Counted from the first letter of the stretch, positions 48,765-57,947 are shown. The stretch: 64,000 bases of DNA from Paraburkholderia agricolaris (GCF_009455635.1 NZ_QPER01000001.1:2790001-2854000), one strand, 5' to 3'. Translations and numbers: made by a program. The notes: generated by a model not told the origin, from the sequence alone.

Positions 48765-48793
48765 ATAATTTCAGAATCTTCGGAGCCTGTCAA
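48765..48793 (-). promoter_or_regulatory. Sigma-70 promoter of the polyol operon
   Basis: On the minus strand a perfect TTGACA (48793-48788) is followed after exactly 17 bases by AATTAT (48770-48765), a 4-of-6 match to the -10 box. The start of transcription would fall near 48758, inside operator O1. Confidence 0.7.
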
Positions 48794-48899
48794 TACGTGA
48801 TCGCGAGTACGTCGCCCGAACCCGCGCGCCCTGTTTGACGTAATTCCGGGGTCAGGTCAGCCGCAAAAGCGGCGTCGAAAAGATCTGACTTATTGCAGG

Positions 48900-49991
48900 C
48901 TAACGGCGCCGTTTCAGCACATTCGCCACCGATCGGCGGTCGATCAACTGGGTCGGCAGTTCGATTTTCCGCGACCGCCCCTCTCCCCTGATTGCCTTGA
49001 TCAGCGCGGTGGCGGCTGCATGACCGAGCTCGTAGACCGGACGCTTGACCACCGACATAGACGGCGCAATCACCTTCGACCACGGTGTATCGTCGAAGCT
49101 GACAAGCGACACGTCCTTGCCGATGGTAAGCCCGAGCTCGCTGCAAGCCGCCAGCACGCCCAGCGCCATTTCCTCGTTGGTTGCGAGGATGGCGGTGGCG
49201 CGGGGTTTCTGCGTCAGCAGCTCGAGCGCGCCGGCTTGAGCGGCTTCAACGCTGCTGCGGCTATAGCGGATGGCCGGTTCGCCGATGCCGCGACCCGCCA
49301 TCGCCTCCTGTGCGCCGGCCACGCGATCCGTCACGGTCGAGACGACGCCTTCGGGCTGCCGTGTCTCCACTCCGCCACGGGCGGCCGCCGTTGCCACCAG
49401 GAGACCGATATGGACATGCCCGTGCTCGAGAAAAAGCTCAATTGCCTGTTTTGCGCCCCCGCGGTCGTCCGTACACGCGGTTGGAACGCGCAAACCCTCC
49501 ACCCGGCGATCGAGCAATACCAGCGGTTTCGCTAACTCGCCTTCCAGAACGAAATGGTCATACTGGGTCGGGGACGATGGCACCACGATCAGTCCGTCCA
49601 CGCGCTTTTCGATCAGTATGCGTACCGCGTCGACCTCCTTGGCGAGATCGTCGTCCGTATTGAGGACGAAGGTTTCGTAGCCTGCTCTCGCGGCTGTGTC
49701 GATGATGGCCCGGGTGGCATGGCTGAAAAAAGAGTTACTGATATCCGCCACGACGACGCCAATGGCCTGAGTCTTCCCGGCACGCATGGCACGCGCCACG
49801 ACATTGGTGCTGTAGTTCAGCTCACGTGCGGCCGTCAGCACGCGCTCGCGCGTTTCATCGCCGACGAGGCCATAGCCGCCCAGCGCCCGCGCCGCCGTGG
49901 CGCGTGATACCTCGGCGCGGTGCGCCACATCGATCAAACGAGCCGGCCGCTCGCTGTGACTCGTGTCTTTCCTGCCCGCCTTGCTTGCCAC
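48900..49991 (-). CDS. LacI-family transcriptional repressor
   Basis: A 363-residue LacI/GalR regulator. The N-terminal helix-turn-helix is LIDVAHRAEVSRATAARALGG (19-39) with the hinge NVVARAMRAGKTQAIGVVVAD; the rest is a periplasmic-binding-protein-like effector domain (SFDDTPWSKVIAPSMSVV). The start is a GTG at 49991, with AAGGAG about 13 bases upstream, further than ideal. It lies 107 bases upstream of the polyol promoter, reading in the same direction, and is the obvious candidate to bind the TGAGATCGATCTCA sites. Effector is probably a polyol or its ketose. Confidence 0.88.
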   Translation of the reverse strand: MASKAGRKDTSHSERPARLIDVAHRAEVSRATAARALGGYGLVGDETRERVLTAARELNYSTNVVARAMRAGKTQAIGVVVADISNSFFSHATRAIIDTAARAGYETFVLNTDDDLAKEVDAVRILIEKRVDGLIVVPSSPTQYDHFVLEGELAKPLVLLDRRVEGLRVPTACTDDRGGAKQAIELFLEHGHVHIGLLVATAAARGGVETRQPEGVVSTVTDRVAGAQEAMAGRGIGEPAIRYSRSSVEAAQAGALELLTQKPRATAILATNEEMALGVLAACSELGLTIGKDVSLVSFDDTPWSKVIAPSMSVVKRPVYELGHAAATALIKAIRGEGRSRKIELPTQLIDRRSVANVLKRRR

Positions 49992-50131
49992 GATTTTTTT
50001 GTCACTCCTTCTCTTTCGAAACAGTGAAATACCCGACCGGGAGAATATCAGAAGGATGTCTGGAGAATCAGCGGCCCGTCACTGCACGCCAATAGCCAGA
50101 CCCGCGCGTATCGCATCGGGCCGCCTACCCG

Positions 50132-51028
50132 TTACTCGCTGTACATCTCAACAAGCTTGCTCTGAACCGCATCCACGAAAATCGTCGCAACCCGCCTGAT
50201 GTGCCGATGATTGGGAAAAACGGCGCAGAAGTTCGACGGGTCCGACCGATACCGGTCCAACACCGGCACCAGACGCCCGGCCGCGAGATCGCGCTTCGCG
50301 TACAGGTCAAACAGTAAGGCGATACCGAGACCGTCCACCGCCGCTTGCCTGACCGGGTTGGAGGTACTGGCGAGAAAACGCCCCTGCACCTGAACCCTGC
50401 GACGCCCGTCCGGACCGTTCAGATGCCAGGTGCCGGGCCCGGAGTTTCGGGAAATCAGCAAACAGTCGTACCGGCCGAGTTCATCGAGGTTCGCCGGCGT
50501 TCCGCGGGTCTCGAGATATTTCGGTGACGCGACAAGCTGCCCGCGTGAAGTACATAGAACGCGGCGCGTCGAATTCTCGTCCAGCATCGATTCGGGGCGC
50601 AAGGCGAGATCGACGCCGCTCGCCATCAGGTCGAGATAAGCATTGTCGACAACGAACTCCAGCGTGACGCCTGGATAGCGAGCGAGAAACTCCGTGATCC
50701 ATGAAATCGGAAAGATGTCGAAGAAATCGGCAAACACCGCGACGCGCAGTGGGCCCATCGGCTCCGGATGCGTGTCCGCAACCTGCTGCCCTGCTACTAC
50801 GAGTTCCCTTATGTTTCTCGCACATTGCTCGTAGAACGTTTGCCCGATTGCGGTCAGCGTCAGTTTCCTTGTGGTTCGAACAAACAGCCTGCTCTTCAGT
50901 TCGGCTTCGAGTTGTAGAACGTGACGGCTGATCGTGTTCGGGGGCATCCCGAGACGTCGCGCGGCTTCGGCAAAACTTCCGGCCTGGACTACTTCGACGA
51001 ACAGATAGATTTCGTTCAGGTCGAGCAT
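50132..51028 (-). CDS. LysR-family transcriptional regulator
   Basis: A 298-residue LysR regulator. LNEIYLFVEVVQAGSFAEAARR and PNTISRHVLQLEAELKSRLF form the winged helix-turn-helix; the effector domain follows from GPLRVAVFADFF. It falls in the group of LysR proteins close to the DmlR/AaeR type by its LSR-LFVRTTRKLTLT spacing. The ATG at 51028 has AGGA upstream; the longer frame to 51082 is less likely. It may control the divergent DUF3331 and MFS genes, but no LysR box could be assigned. Confidence 0.85.
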   Translation of the reverse strand: MLDLNEIYLFVEVVQAGSFAEAARRLGMPPNTISRHVLQLEAELKSRLFVRTTRKLTLTAIGQTFYEQCARNIRELVVAGQQVADTHPEPMGPLRVAVFADFFDIFPISWITEFLARYPGVTLEFVVDNAYLDLMASGVDLALRPESMLDENSTRRVLCTSRGQLVASPKYLETRGTPANLDELGRYDCLLISRNSGPGTWHLNGPDGRRRVQVQGRFLASTSNPVRQAAVDGLGIALLFDLYAKRDLAAGRLVPVLDRYRSDPSNFCAVFPNHRHIRRVATIFVDAVQSKLVEMYSE

Positions 51029-51422
51029 GCATTCCTCATGAAAGTGGACGAGATCCCGCCATTCGTGCCGTCTAGTGGCCAAGCGAAAGGCGGTCTAAGC
51101 TACCTTCCAGACAGCGCGATTAGACCACTATTCGCAAGCATTCGTGATCCGGCACACCACCTGGCATGCGTGCCAGGAGGCCGATTTCGCGGTGCTTGCC
51201 GAACCATTGCATCGAGATGTTCCCCTCTTTCAAAAGCCCATTCTCGCCTGCAGGATCCCGAATGAATCTCCCTGTTCACCCCGGCGGCGATGCCGCTCGT
51301 CCTCGTCATGTGCTGCACGTCCAGAACCACATCGACTGCGGGATCGGCCCGGTCACGGCGATCGCGATCATCCTCGTGCGCAAGCCGGCGAATCAAGACT
51401 TCCAGTCAAGTTCGAGATTCAA
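51029..51422. other. Gap between LysR gene and DUF3331 gene
   Basis: This 394-base stretch should hold the divergent promoters. A 54-codon plus-strand ORF (51262-51426, MNLPVHPGGDAARP onward) overlaps the next ATG by 4 bases but has no ribosome site and no recognisable family, and a 98-codon minus-strand ORF (51100-51396) is no better. I call neither a gene. Partly matching inverted stretches (GGTCTAA at about 51090 and TTAGACC at 51120) may be regulatory. Confidence 0.5.
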
Positions 51423-51755
51423 ATGACAGTCAAAGTTGACGTGCGCGCGAAGCCCGATTTTCCGCTACGGGTATGGATCAGCGGCATCGGCGCGGAAGTG
51501 TCGGTACTTGAATATGACGGCCGGCAATTGTGGTTACGCTGGGTCGAGCCGGGGCGCTGTCATTACGGTGAGCAACGCTGGTCGCTCGCCGCGGCGAAAC
51601 GCAATGGATATTGCATCGTGTCCGGCTTACCCATTCGCCGCGGCGAGCTGGTTTTCCGTCCCGGGGAGCGGCCCATGCCTGCGAACGCCGACAGGATGAT
51701 TCTGCCGGAGCCGGTGGAACAAGTTCTGGCAGGACACACGGTGACGATCTCATAG
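51423..51755 (+). CDS. DUF3331 protein
   Basis: A 110-residue protein with the DUF3331 signature: GRCHYGEQRWSLAAAKRNGYC, then SGLPIRRGELVFRP and the closing ANADRMILP. The two Cys residues around the GEQRW segment suggest a small metal-binding or redox fold of unknown role. The family is almost confined to Burkholderiaceae, where many paralogues occur per genome. No ribosome site is visible before the ATG; an open frame back to 51144 is not convincing. Confidence 0.7.
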   Translation: MTVKVDVRAKPDFPLRVWISGIGAEVSVLEYDGRQLWLRWVEPGRCHYGEQRWSLAAAKRNGYCIVSGLPIRRGELVFRPGERPMPANADRMILPEPVEQVLAGHTVTIS

Positions 51756-51827
51756 CAGCCTGTCCCGACTGACCGTTTTTCTGCCCGTCATTCGTAGACC
51801 TTATCGTCAAGCATTCACGAGGAAGAA

Positions 51828-53222
51828 TTGACAACACCCCTTGCATCATCTCGTCCCGCGAAACGGCAAGCGCCTTTTGGCTTTCGCTTCGTCGCGCCAC
51901 TGGCGCTCGGCTCGACGCTCAACCCCATCAATTCCACGATGATCGCCACGGCACTCGTGCCGATCGCGGCGGATTTCCATGCGAGCGTGGCCGAAACAGG
52001 CTGGCTGATCGCCGGGCTCTATCTCACGAGCGCCGTTGCTCAACCGACTATGGGGCGGCTCGCCGACCTGTTCGGACCTCGACGCGTCTACCTCGCCTCC
52101 CTCCTTCTCATTGCGCTCGCCGGGCTCGTCGGTGGAATCATGCCGTCGCTGGGCGGACTGGTGGCCGTGCGTGTGATGCTGGGGATTGGAACGTCAGGCG
52201 CGTATCCGTCGGCCATGCGCATTTTTCGCGTGCGCGCGGACAAACTCGGATGCGAACCACCCGCTACCGCCATGGGCGTGCTTTCCATGGGCGGGACGGC
52301 GATGCTGGCAATCGGCCCGTTCCTCGGCGGCGTGCTGACATCCGCCTTCGGGTGGCATGCCATCTTCGCCGTGAATGTGCCGTTCGCACTGGGGATCATG
52401 GTGCTCGTCTTCTTGTGGGTTCCAAAAGACGACCGCCCCGCCGAGGGCTTGGGCCGCCTGCTGGAAGAAGTCGACTTGCCCGGCATTGGACTGTTCACGG
52501 CGTTTCTGCTGAGCCTGATGATCTTCCTGTTGAACCTCAATCACCCGATCTGGATCGCCCTGCCCGTCTCAGTCATTTTCTGCGCCGGACTCATCCTGCA
52601 TTCGAGACGCCGCGCGCAACCGTTCATCGACGTGCGAATGCTTGCGCGAAACCGGGCCCTGTCTGTGACCTATCTTCGCGCCGGCATCATGCTCATGATG
52701 GTCTACTGCATCCTTTACGGCTTCGCGCAGTGGCTGGAAAGCGCCGCCGGGTTCAGCGAGAAAGAAGCCGGACTCATCACCATGCCCATGTCGATCGTGG
52801 CCGCGCTCTCGTCCCTTGCCGGCACGCGCAACGGCAGCATCCGGATGCCCTTCCTCATGAGCATCGGCTCCAGCATTATCGGCTGCGCCTGCCTGTTGCT
52901 CCTGAACAACTCGACGACGGCCTGGCTCATCTCGATCGCCGTGATCTTCTTCGCCGCCCCACAGGGCATGTTCGCGACCGCGACGCAAACGGCCGTCTAC
53001 ATGCAGGCCCGGGCCGAAGAGATCGGCACGGCGGCCGGCCTTCAGCGAACCGCGCAATACATCGGCGCTATTGCGGCGACCAGCCTGCTGGGTCTCGTGT
53101 ACGGCCAATCGGCAACTGACCAGGGCTTGCACCGTCTGGCGCTCGTCATGGGGGTGCTCGGCGTCGTGCTCTTCGTCAGCACGATCTTTGACCGGACTAT
53201 TTCACGTCCCGCCAAACGCTGA
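51828..53222 (+). CDS. MFS transporter, DHA2-like
   Basis: A 464-residue major facilitator protein with about 14 spans. LNPINSTMIATALVPIAADF is the DHA2 motif in span 1, GRLADLFGPRRVYLAS is motif A, and VRVMLGIGTSGAYPSAM is span 4. It starts at TTG (51828) after AGGA. The family exports drugs or small molecules. It stands alone with no enzyme that identifies the substrate. Confidence 0.85.
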   Translation: MTTPLASSRPAKRQAPFGFRFVAPLALGSTLNPINSTMIATALVPIAADFHASVAETGWLIAGLYLTSAVAQPTMGRLADLFGPRRVYLASLLLIALAGLVGGIMPSLGGLVAVRVMLGIGTSGAYPSAMRIFRVRADKLGCEPPATAMGVLSMGGTAMLAIGPFLGGVLTSAFGWHAIFAVNVPFALGIMVLVFLWVPKDDRPAEGLGRLLEEVDLPGIGLFTAFLLSLMIFLLNLNHPIWIALPVSVIFCAGLILHSRRRAQPFIDVRMLARNRALSVTYLRAGIMLMMVYCILYGFAQWLESAAGFSEKEAGLITMPMSIVAALSSLAGTRNGSIRMPFLMSIGSSIIGCACLLLLNNSTTAWLISIAVIFFAAPQGMFATATQTAVYMQARAEEIGTAAGLQRTAQYIGAIAATSLLGLVYGQSATDQGLHRLALVMGVLGVVLFVSTIFDRTISRPAKR

Positions 53223-53250
53223 ACTCACTCCGCGCTTAAATGGACTGTCG

Positions 53251-53442
53251 CTGCCTCTTGCTCAATTCAACATCTGGCCCACGCTCGTGACAATCGACAT
53301 GCAGACAGGCATGGTCGGCTTGCCGACGGCGCATTCCACAAGCGAGATCACCGCAAACAATGCAAGACCGGCACGTGCCCTTCGTGCGCGTGCTTTTCCA
53401 GTCGTTCTTATGAATGTCGCGAACCGGGCGCCCGGCGCTCCC
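53251..53442 (+). pseudogene. Isochorismatase-family hydrolase remnant
   Basis: In the plus frame of the next gene, before its start, about 60 codons read as the N-terminal part of a cysteine hydrolase: LVTIDMQTGMVGLPTAH with the catalytic Asp of the family, then ANNARPARALRARAFPVVLMNV and RAPGA. The family is about 190 residues; here the rest is gone in all frames and no start codon precedes it. It is a truncated relic between the MFS and cupin genes. Confidence 0.7.
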
Positions 53443-53526
53443 TTGAAGATCGTATGCTTGTGCATAGTTGCAACCGGGTCCGCACCATGCCCACCTGTGC
53501 GTACGCAAGCGGAAAAGCGAGGCGAC

Positions 53527-53895
53527 ATGACTGATGATCCATCGGCGGGACCGCAATTTCGCTGGAGCGATTCGAACGATATCCCGTGGATACCGTCACG
53601 GTTCGCGAAGGGCGTCGAAGTGAAAAACCTCGGCAAAGCAGACGGCCGCGCAATGCAGCTAGTGAGGTTCTCACCCGGTGCGGCGTTTCCCGACCACCTT
53701 CACACCGGACCTGAGTTCATCTACGTGCTGGAGGGCGAAGTGACCTGGAACGGCAGGCTGCTCACCCGCGGATGCGCCGGCGTGGCGGAAGCGGGAACCC
53801 TCGAGCGCGGCTTCCGCAGCATCACCGGATGCATGTTCCTGCTCATGTACGACCTCGGCCAGCTTTTCGATTCGGTGACTTCGGTGATTCGATAA
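53527..53895 (+). CDS. Cupin-domain protein, ChrR-like
   Basis: A 122-residue single cupin. The metal-binding pattern is His57, His59 and Glu63 in FPDHLHTGPEFIYVLEGEV, with a second strand pattern in AGTLERGFRS. GAGG precedes the ATG at 53527. Similar proteins are small metal-binding enzymes or the sensing domain of ChrR anti-sigma factors; there is no sigma factor here, and no substrate can be assigned. The relic upstream shows that it was once part of a longer operon. Confidence 0.7.
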   Translation: MTDDPSAGPQFRWSDSNDIPWIPSRFAKGVEVKNLGKADGRAMQLVRFSPGAAFPDHLHTGPEFIYVLEGEVTWNGRLLTRGCAGVAEAGTLERGFRSITGCMFLLMYDLGQLFDSVTSVIR

Positions 53896-53985
53896 GGCCG
53901 GGATCTGCTCAATAGAAGCTGCTACGGCCCGCACGGCATGAACACACTCGCTTCTGCGAGGTCGTACATCCGTGCAGCCACGCCG

Positions 53986-54735
53986 CTACCGCTTCAGCAT
54001 CCGTGACGCGGGTCCATAAACATCCCGAGGCGTAAGCGCCAGATGCTCCGACAGCGCCGCGACCGCCGCCTCCGCGTCCCTGCCGAGCACTGAGCGCATG
54101 AGCGCTTCATGCCGCTCGACGAAACCGTCCAGTTCCTGCGCGTCGGCAAGGATCACATGACGGTAACGGCTCGCCTGATCGTAAAAGGTCGCCTGCAGAT
54201 CCATCAGCCGGCGCGAGCGGCAAGCCCCGAGCAACGCGGCGTGAAAGCTCTTATGCGCCATCTCGATCGTGCTCCGCGCCTCTGCCGGCGCATCGTAATG
54301 GCGCGTCACGGCAAGCGACAGCTTGGCGAAGCTGCCGGCGATTTCCATCTCCCAGTCGGCATTGCCTGCTGCGATCGCTTCACGCAACGCCTCTGTCTCG
54401 ACCAGTTGGCGCATCCGGGTCAGGTCCGCCAGGTCCCCTTGCGACAACGGCGCAACACGAAAGCCACGGCGCGTCTCATTGGTCACGAAACCCAGCGAAG
54501 TTAGCCGGGCCAGCGCCTCACGCAATGGCGAGGCCCCGATGCTGTACTGCTCCTTCAATTGTTCGATGCGCAGATTGTGCTCAGGCGGCAGCACGCCGGA
54601 GACGATATCTTCGACGAGACGCTCGAGTATCGCCTCGGTCAGCGTTTCCTTGACGAGTATTTCCATGGACGGCACATGCTTGAGAGGGACAGCGTCATCC
54701 TGCGCCAGACCTTCCTTTTTGTCAATAAAGTCCAT
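53986..54735 (-). CDS. GntR-family regulator, FCD domain
   Basis: A GntR/FadR-type repressor of about 250 residues. The winged helix is TEAILERLVEDIVSGVLPPEHNLRIEQL... with GASPLREALARLTSLGFV as recognition part, and the helical FCD domain carries metal-binding His residues (HKSFHAAL, SRYRHVILAD, ERHEALMRSVL). I start it at 54735, next to a palindrome; ATGs at 54777 and 54666 are also possible and none has a good ribosome site. It is divergent from the cyclase-hydrolase-MFS operon and should control it and itself in response to a small organic acid. Confidence 0.82.
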   Translation of the reverse strand: MDFIDKKEGLAQDDAVPLKHVPSMEILVKETLTEAILERLVEDIVSGVLPPEHNLRIEQLKEQYSIGASPLREALARLTSLGFVTNETRRGFRVAPLSQGDLADLTRMRQLVETEALREAIAAGNADWEMEIAGSFAKLSLAVTRHYDAPAEARSTIEMAHKSFHAALLGACRSRRLMDLQATFYDQASRYRHVILADAQELDGFVERHEALMRSVLGRDAEAAVAALSEHLALTPRDVYGPASRMLKR

Positions 54736-54747
54736 TTTATCGATAAT
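54719..54747 (+). promoter_or_regulatory. Promoter with overlapping operator for the cyclase operon
   Basis: TTGTCA (54719-54724), a 17-base spacer and GATAAT (54742-54747) form a good sigma-70 promoter for the plus-strand operon. The perfect palindrome TTATCGATAA (54737-54746) covers the -10 box, where GntR-type repressors commonly bind, and GGTATTTACC (54751-54760) is an imperfect palindrome just beyond. Confidence 0.6.
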
Positions 54748-54815
54748 AATGGTATTTACCGATAGAAAGGTAGGCATAGGTCATCCACTATGCAGACCAT
54801 AGGAGGAGGCGTTCC

Positions 54816-55613
54816 ATGAACACTGAGCATTTACGCTTTATCGATTTGTCGGTCGCGCTGGAGAACGACGTGCCGGCCGATCCGCCCGGCCTGCAACCGC
54901 GCATCCAGTACACCGATCACCAGCGCGGCGCCGGGCAGCTCGCCGCGATGTTCCCCGGTCTTTCGCCGAGCCAGTTGCCCGATGGCGAAGGATGGGCGGT
55001 CGAAGATCTGGTCCTGCACACGCATTGCGGCACCCACATGGACGCGCCGTTGCACTATGCATCGACCATGAACGGCGGTGAACGCGCGATCGGCATCGAC
55101 GAACTGCCGCTCGACTGGTGCATGGCGCCCGGCGTAAAGCTGGATTTTCGCGCGTTGCCGGATGGGCATGTCGTGCGCGCAGACGAAGTGGAAGCGGAAC
55201 TGGCACGCATCGGGCATGTTCTCAAGCCGCGCGACATCGTGCTGGTCAACACCGCCGCAGCCCGCGCGTACGGCACGCCCGCCTACATCGATAGCGGCTG
55301 CGGCATGGGACGCGCCGCCACCCTTTACCTGCTTGAGCGCGGCGTACGCGTGGTCGGCACGGACGCATGGAGCTGGGATGCGCCATTCCGCTACACGCGC
55401 GAGGCCTACCTGAAGAGCGGCGATCCATCGATTATCTGGGAGGGCCACAAGGCAGGCAGGGAGATCGGCTACGGCCAACTCGAGAAACTGACCAACCTGG
55501 ATCTGCTGCCGCCGTTCGGCTTCACCGTCTGCTGCTTCCCCTACAAGATCAAGGGCGCGTCCGCCGGCTTTACGCGCGCCGTCGCCATCATGGATAAGGA
55601 ACCCCACTCGTGA
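54816..55613 (+). CDS. Cyclase-family metal-dependent hydrolase
   Basis: A 265-residue protein of the cyclase/kynurenine-formamidase family. The metal site HCGTHMDAPLHY (70-81) supplies His70, His74, Asp76 and His80. Family members hydrolyse amides, lactones or ring systems. A strong AGGAGGAGG ribosome site precedes the ATG. The gene overlaps the FAH-family gene by 4 bases, and the two would act in order: ring or amide opening first, then C-C or ester cleavage. The substrate is unknown; its location beside ferulate genes hints at an aromatic or heterocyclic plant compound. Confidence 0.85.
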   Translation: MNTEHLRFIDLSVALENDVPADPPGLQPRIQYTDHQRGAGQLAAMFPGLSPSQLPDGEGWAVEDLVLHTHCGTHMDAPLHYASTMNGGERAIGIDELPLDWCMAPGVKLDFRALPDGHVVRADEVEAELARIGHVLKPRDIVLVNTAAARAYGTPAYIDSGCGMGRAATLYLLERGVRVVGTDAWSWDAPFRYTREAYLKSGDPSIIWEGHKAGREIGYGQLEKLTNLDLLPPFGFTVCCFPYKIKGASAGFTRAVAIMDKEPHS

Positions 55614-56620
55614 AACTCGCCACCTTCGAGACCCGCGATCATGCTGCGCTTGTCGGCGTTGTGTTGCCGGCGCAGCAGCGTGTCGTTGCACTGTCCGATG
55701 CGTTTCTCGCGCATCACGGCACAATGCTGCCGGCTTTTGCCGACATGCTGGCGCTAATGCGAAGCGGCCCGGGCGCGCTCGATACTGCCTTCGAGTTGGT
55801 CGCACGTACGCACGGTGACGAGCCGTTCGTGCATCCATTCGATTCGGTGCGGTTTCTCGCGCCTGTCCCGCTACCGGAACAGATTCGGGACTTCTCGACC
55901 TTCGACCTGCACATGCAACAGGCCGGCGCAGCGATTGCCCGCCTGCGCGCGAACCGGCGGGGTGACGATCCCCGCGCGCTGCCCCAACCCAACAACATCG
56001 CACTGCCGCCGGTGTATTACGAGCAGCCGATCTACTACAAGGCCAACCGCCTCAACGTGATCGGTCACGAGCACGACGTGCGCTGGCCGCGGCGCGCAAG
56101 GTTGCTGGACTACGAAGCAGAATTCGGCGTGTATATCGGCCGCACCGGGCGGGATATCGAGAGCCGCAACGCCCGCCAGCATATATTCGGTTTCACGATT
56201 TTCAATGATTTTTCGGCCCGCGATCTTCAGGAGCACGAAATGGAAGGACCGTTCGGTCCGGCCAAGGGTAAAGATTTCGACACCGGCAATGCAATGGGCC
56301 CATGGATCGTGACAGCCGATGAAATCGCGGACCCCTACGATCTGGCCGTCACCGTGCGTGTGAATGGCGAGCAGTGGTCGCGCGGCTCGACCCGCGATAT
56401 GCGCCATCGCTTCGAGCGAATGATCGAACACGTGTCCGCGGACGAAACCTTGCATGTCGGCGAATTCCTCGGATCGGGCACGGTCGGCAGCGGCAGTGGT
56501 CTCGAGCTGAACCGGTGGATCAAGGACGGTGACGTAGTAGAAATCGAAATCGAAAAAATCGGCGTGTTGCGCAACCGTGTCGTTGCGCAGTCAGGCCAAC
56601 ATACAGGGGACGAATCATGA
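55610..56620 (+). CDS. Fumarylacetoacetate hydrolase family protein
   Basis: A 336-residue enzyme with the FAH fold. Acidic metal ligands are Glu169 and Glu171 in DYEAEFGVYIG and Asp200 in FNDFSARDLQ; KGKDFDTGNAMGPWIVT and the end LGSGTVGSGSGLELNRWI fit C-C bond hydrolases and decarboxylases such as fumarylacetoacetate and acylpyruvate hydrolases. It overlaps both neighbours by 4 bases (ATGA), so the three genes are translated together. It likely cuts the product of the cyclase-family enzyme. Confidence 0.85.
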   Translation: MKLATFETRDHAALVGVVLPAQQRVVALSDAFLAHHGTMLPAFADMLALMRSGPGALDTAFELVARTHGDEPFVHPFDSVRFLAPVPLPEQIRDFSTFDLHMQQAGAAIARLRANRRGDDPRALPQPNNIALPPVYYEQPIYYKANRLNVIGHEHDVRWPRRARLLDYEAEFGVYIGRTGRDIESRNARQHIFGFTIFNDFSARDLQEHEMEGPFGPAKGKDFDTGNAMGPWIVTADEIADPYDLAVTVRVNGEQWSRGSTRDMRHRFERMIEHVSADETLHVGEFLGSGTVGSGSGLELNRWIKDGDVVEIEIEKIGVLRNRVVAQSGQHTGDES

Positions 56621-57834
56621 ACAACCGTTGGATCGCACTTGCGGTGCTTTGTCTTTGCGTCTTTCAGTTCACACTCAACTGGTTCTGCGTCGTGCCGGCG
56701 TTTCCGGCGATTGCGCATGAGTACGGACTCTCGATTCCCCAGGTGGCCGCGCTCGTTGCCGCGTTTGTCGGGGGCTACGGCATTTTCCATCTGCCGGCCG
56801 GCTGGTTGTCCGCCCGATTCGGCATGCGCTGCGCGCTGATCGTCGGCATTGCGCTCGAAGCCTGCGCATCGCTCGGCGGCGCACTGGTGTCGTCGTATTC
56901 AGCAATGCTGGCCACCCGCGTGATCGCGGGTGCCGGCGGGGCCTGCTGTCTCGGCGCAGTGGTGGGACTCGTCAGCGCCTGGTTCCGCGAGCGCGAATTG
57001 TCGTTCGCCATCGGGCTGACAACCGGTGTCGCCTTTGCGCTCGGCGCGGCGGCGGGACTATTCCTGTGGTCGATGGTGGTGGCAGCCACGGGTTGGCATA
57101 CCGCCGTCATCATCGCCGGGCTCGTCGGGTTGGCAGTGCTGCTGCTCGTCTGGTTTGCACCGATTGTTCCGCGGGCGGCCGCGGCGACACTCGACGGCGG
57201 CCACCTCGATATGCGTGCCGTGCGCCGCGTGTTGGGCAACGGAGCGCTCTGGTGGTGGGGACTGAGTATCGTCGGCTCGTACGGCGCGTTCTTTACCCTG
57301 GCGCAGTTCCTGCCGATCTATGCCGAGCGTGTCCTGCATTTCTCGCCCACCGAAGGCGGACGTCTTAGCGCCTTGCTGCTGCTGAGCGGCATTCCGGCTG
57401 CGATGCTGGGCGGCTGGGTGTCGGACCGCTTCGGCCGGATCAAGCTGCTGATCTGCGGCGCATTCGTGCTGAGCGGTCTCCTGACCTTGATGCTGCCTCG
57501 GCTCGACGGAGGATCGTTGCATCTTGCCGCCGCGGCAATCGGCTTGATCACCATGACCGGACTCACGCCGTGGTTCAGCGTACCCGCAATGTATCCCGAC
57601 CGTATTCCGCTGCATGACGTGCCGGCCGCCTCCGGTCTGATGCTCTCGCTCGCCGCGCTTGGAGGCTTTGCCGTACCGCTGGGATTCGGCCGCATTGTCG
57701 CCAGCTACGGGTTTGATGCGGGTCTGCCCTACCTCGGCATCGTATCGATTGTCTTCACCGTCTTCGGGCTGATTGCGCCGACACCGTCGCGCCGCCGTGG
57801 CATGGTGGCCCATATTCAGACGGACGCCGCCTGA
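56617..57834 (+). CDS. MFS transporter of the cyclase-hydrolase operon
   Basis: A 405-residue major facilitator protein with 12 spans. The first span has FQFTLNWFCVVPAFPAIAHEY, and AGWLSARFGMRCAL and GGWVSDRFGRIKLL are motif A in each half. It resembles the CynX/NarK-like and hydroxy-acid importers more than drug exporters, so it probably brings in the substrate of the two hydrolases. The start overlaps the preceding stop by 4 bases. Confidence 0.83.
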   Translation: MNNRWIALAVLCLCVFQFTLNWFCVVPAFPAIAHEYGLSIPQVAALVAAFVGGYGIFHLPAGWLSARFGMRCALIVGIALEACASLGGALVSSYSAMLATRVIAGAGGACCLGAVVGLVSAWFRERELSFAIGLTTGVAFALGAAAGLFLWSMVVAATGWHTAVIIAGLVGLAVLLLVWFAPIVPRAAAATLDGGHLDMRAVRRVLGNGALWWWGLSIVGSYGAFFTLAQFLPIYAERVLHFSPTEGGRLSALLLLSGIPAAMLGGWVSDRFGRIKLLICGAFVLSGLLTLMLPRLDGGSLHLAAAAIGLITMTGLTPWFSVPAMYPDRIPLHDVPAASGLMLSLAALGGFAVPLGFGRIVASYGFDAGLPYLGIVSIVFTVFGLIAPTPSRRRGMVAHIQTDAA

Positions 57835-57947
57835 CAGAAGCGAATCCGATGTAACGAAGCGTCTCCGATTCCTGAGGACGGCGCTTTTCAATGTCATTTC
57901 ACTGATGTTCATAAATTCGGATACCTAATCACACAAAGGAGGAGAAC

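Noticed and set aside
51100..51426. Two short ORFs before the DUF3331 gene
   Set aside because: Neither has a ribosome site or recognisable family; one overlaps the DUF3331 start only by chance of an ATGA.
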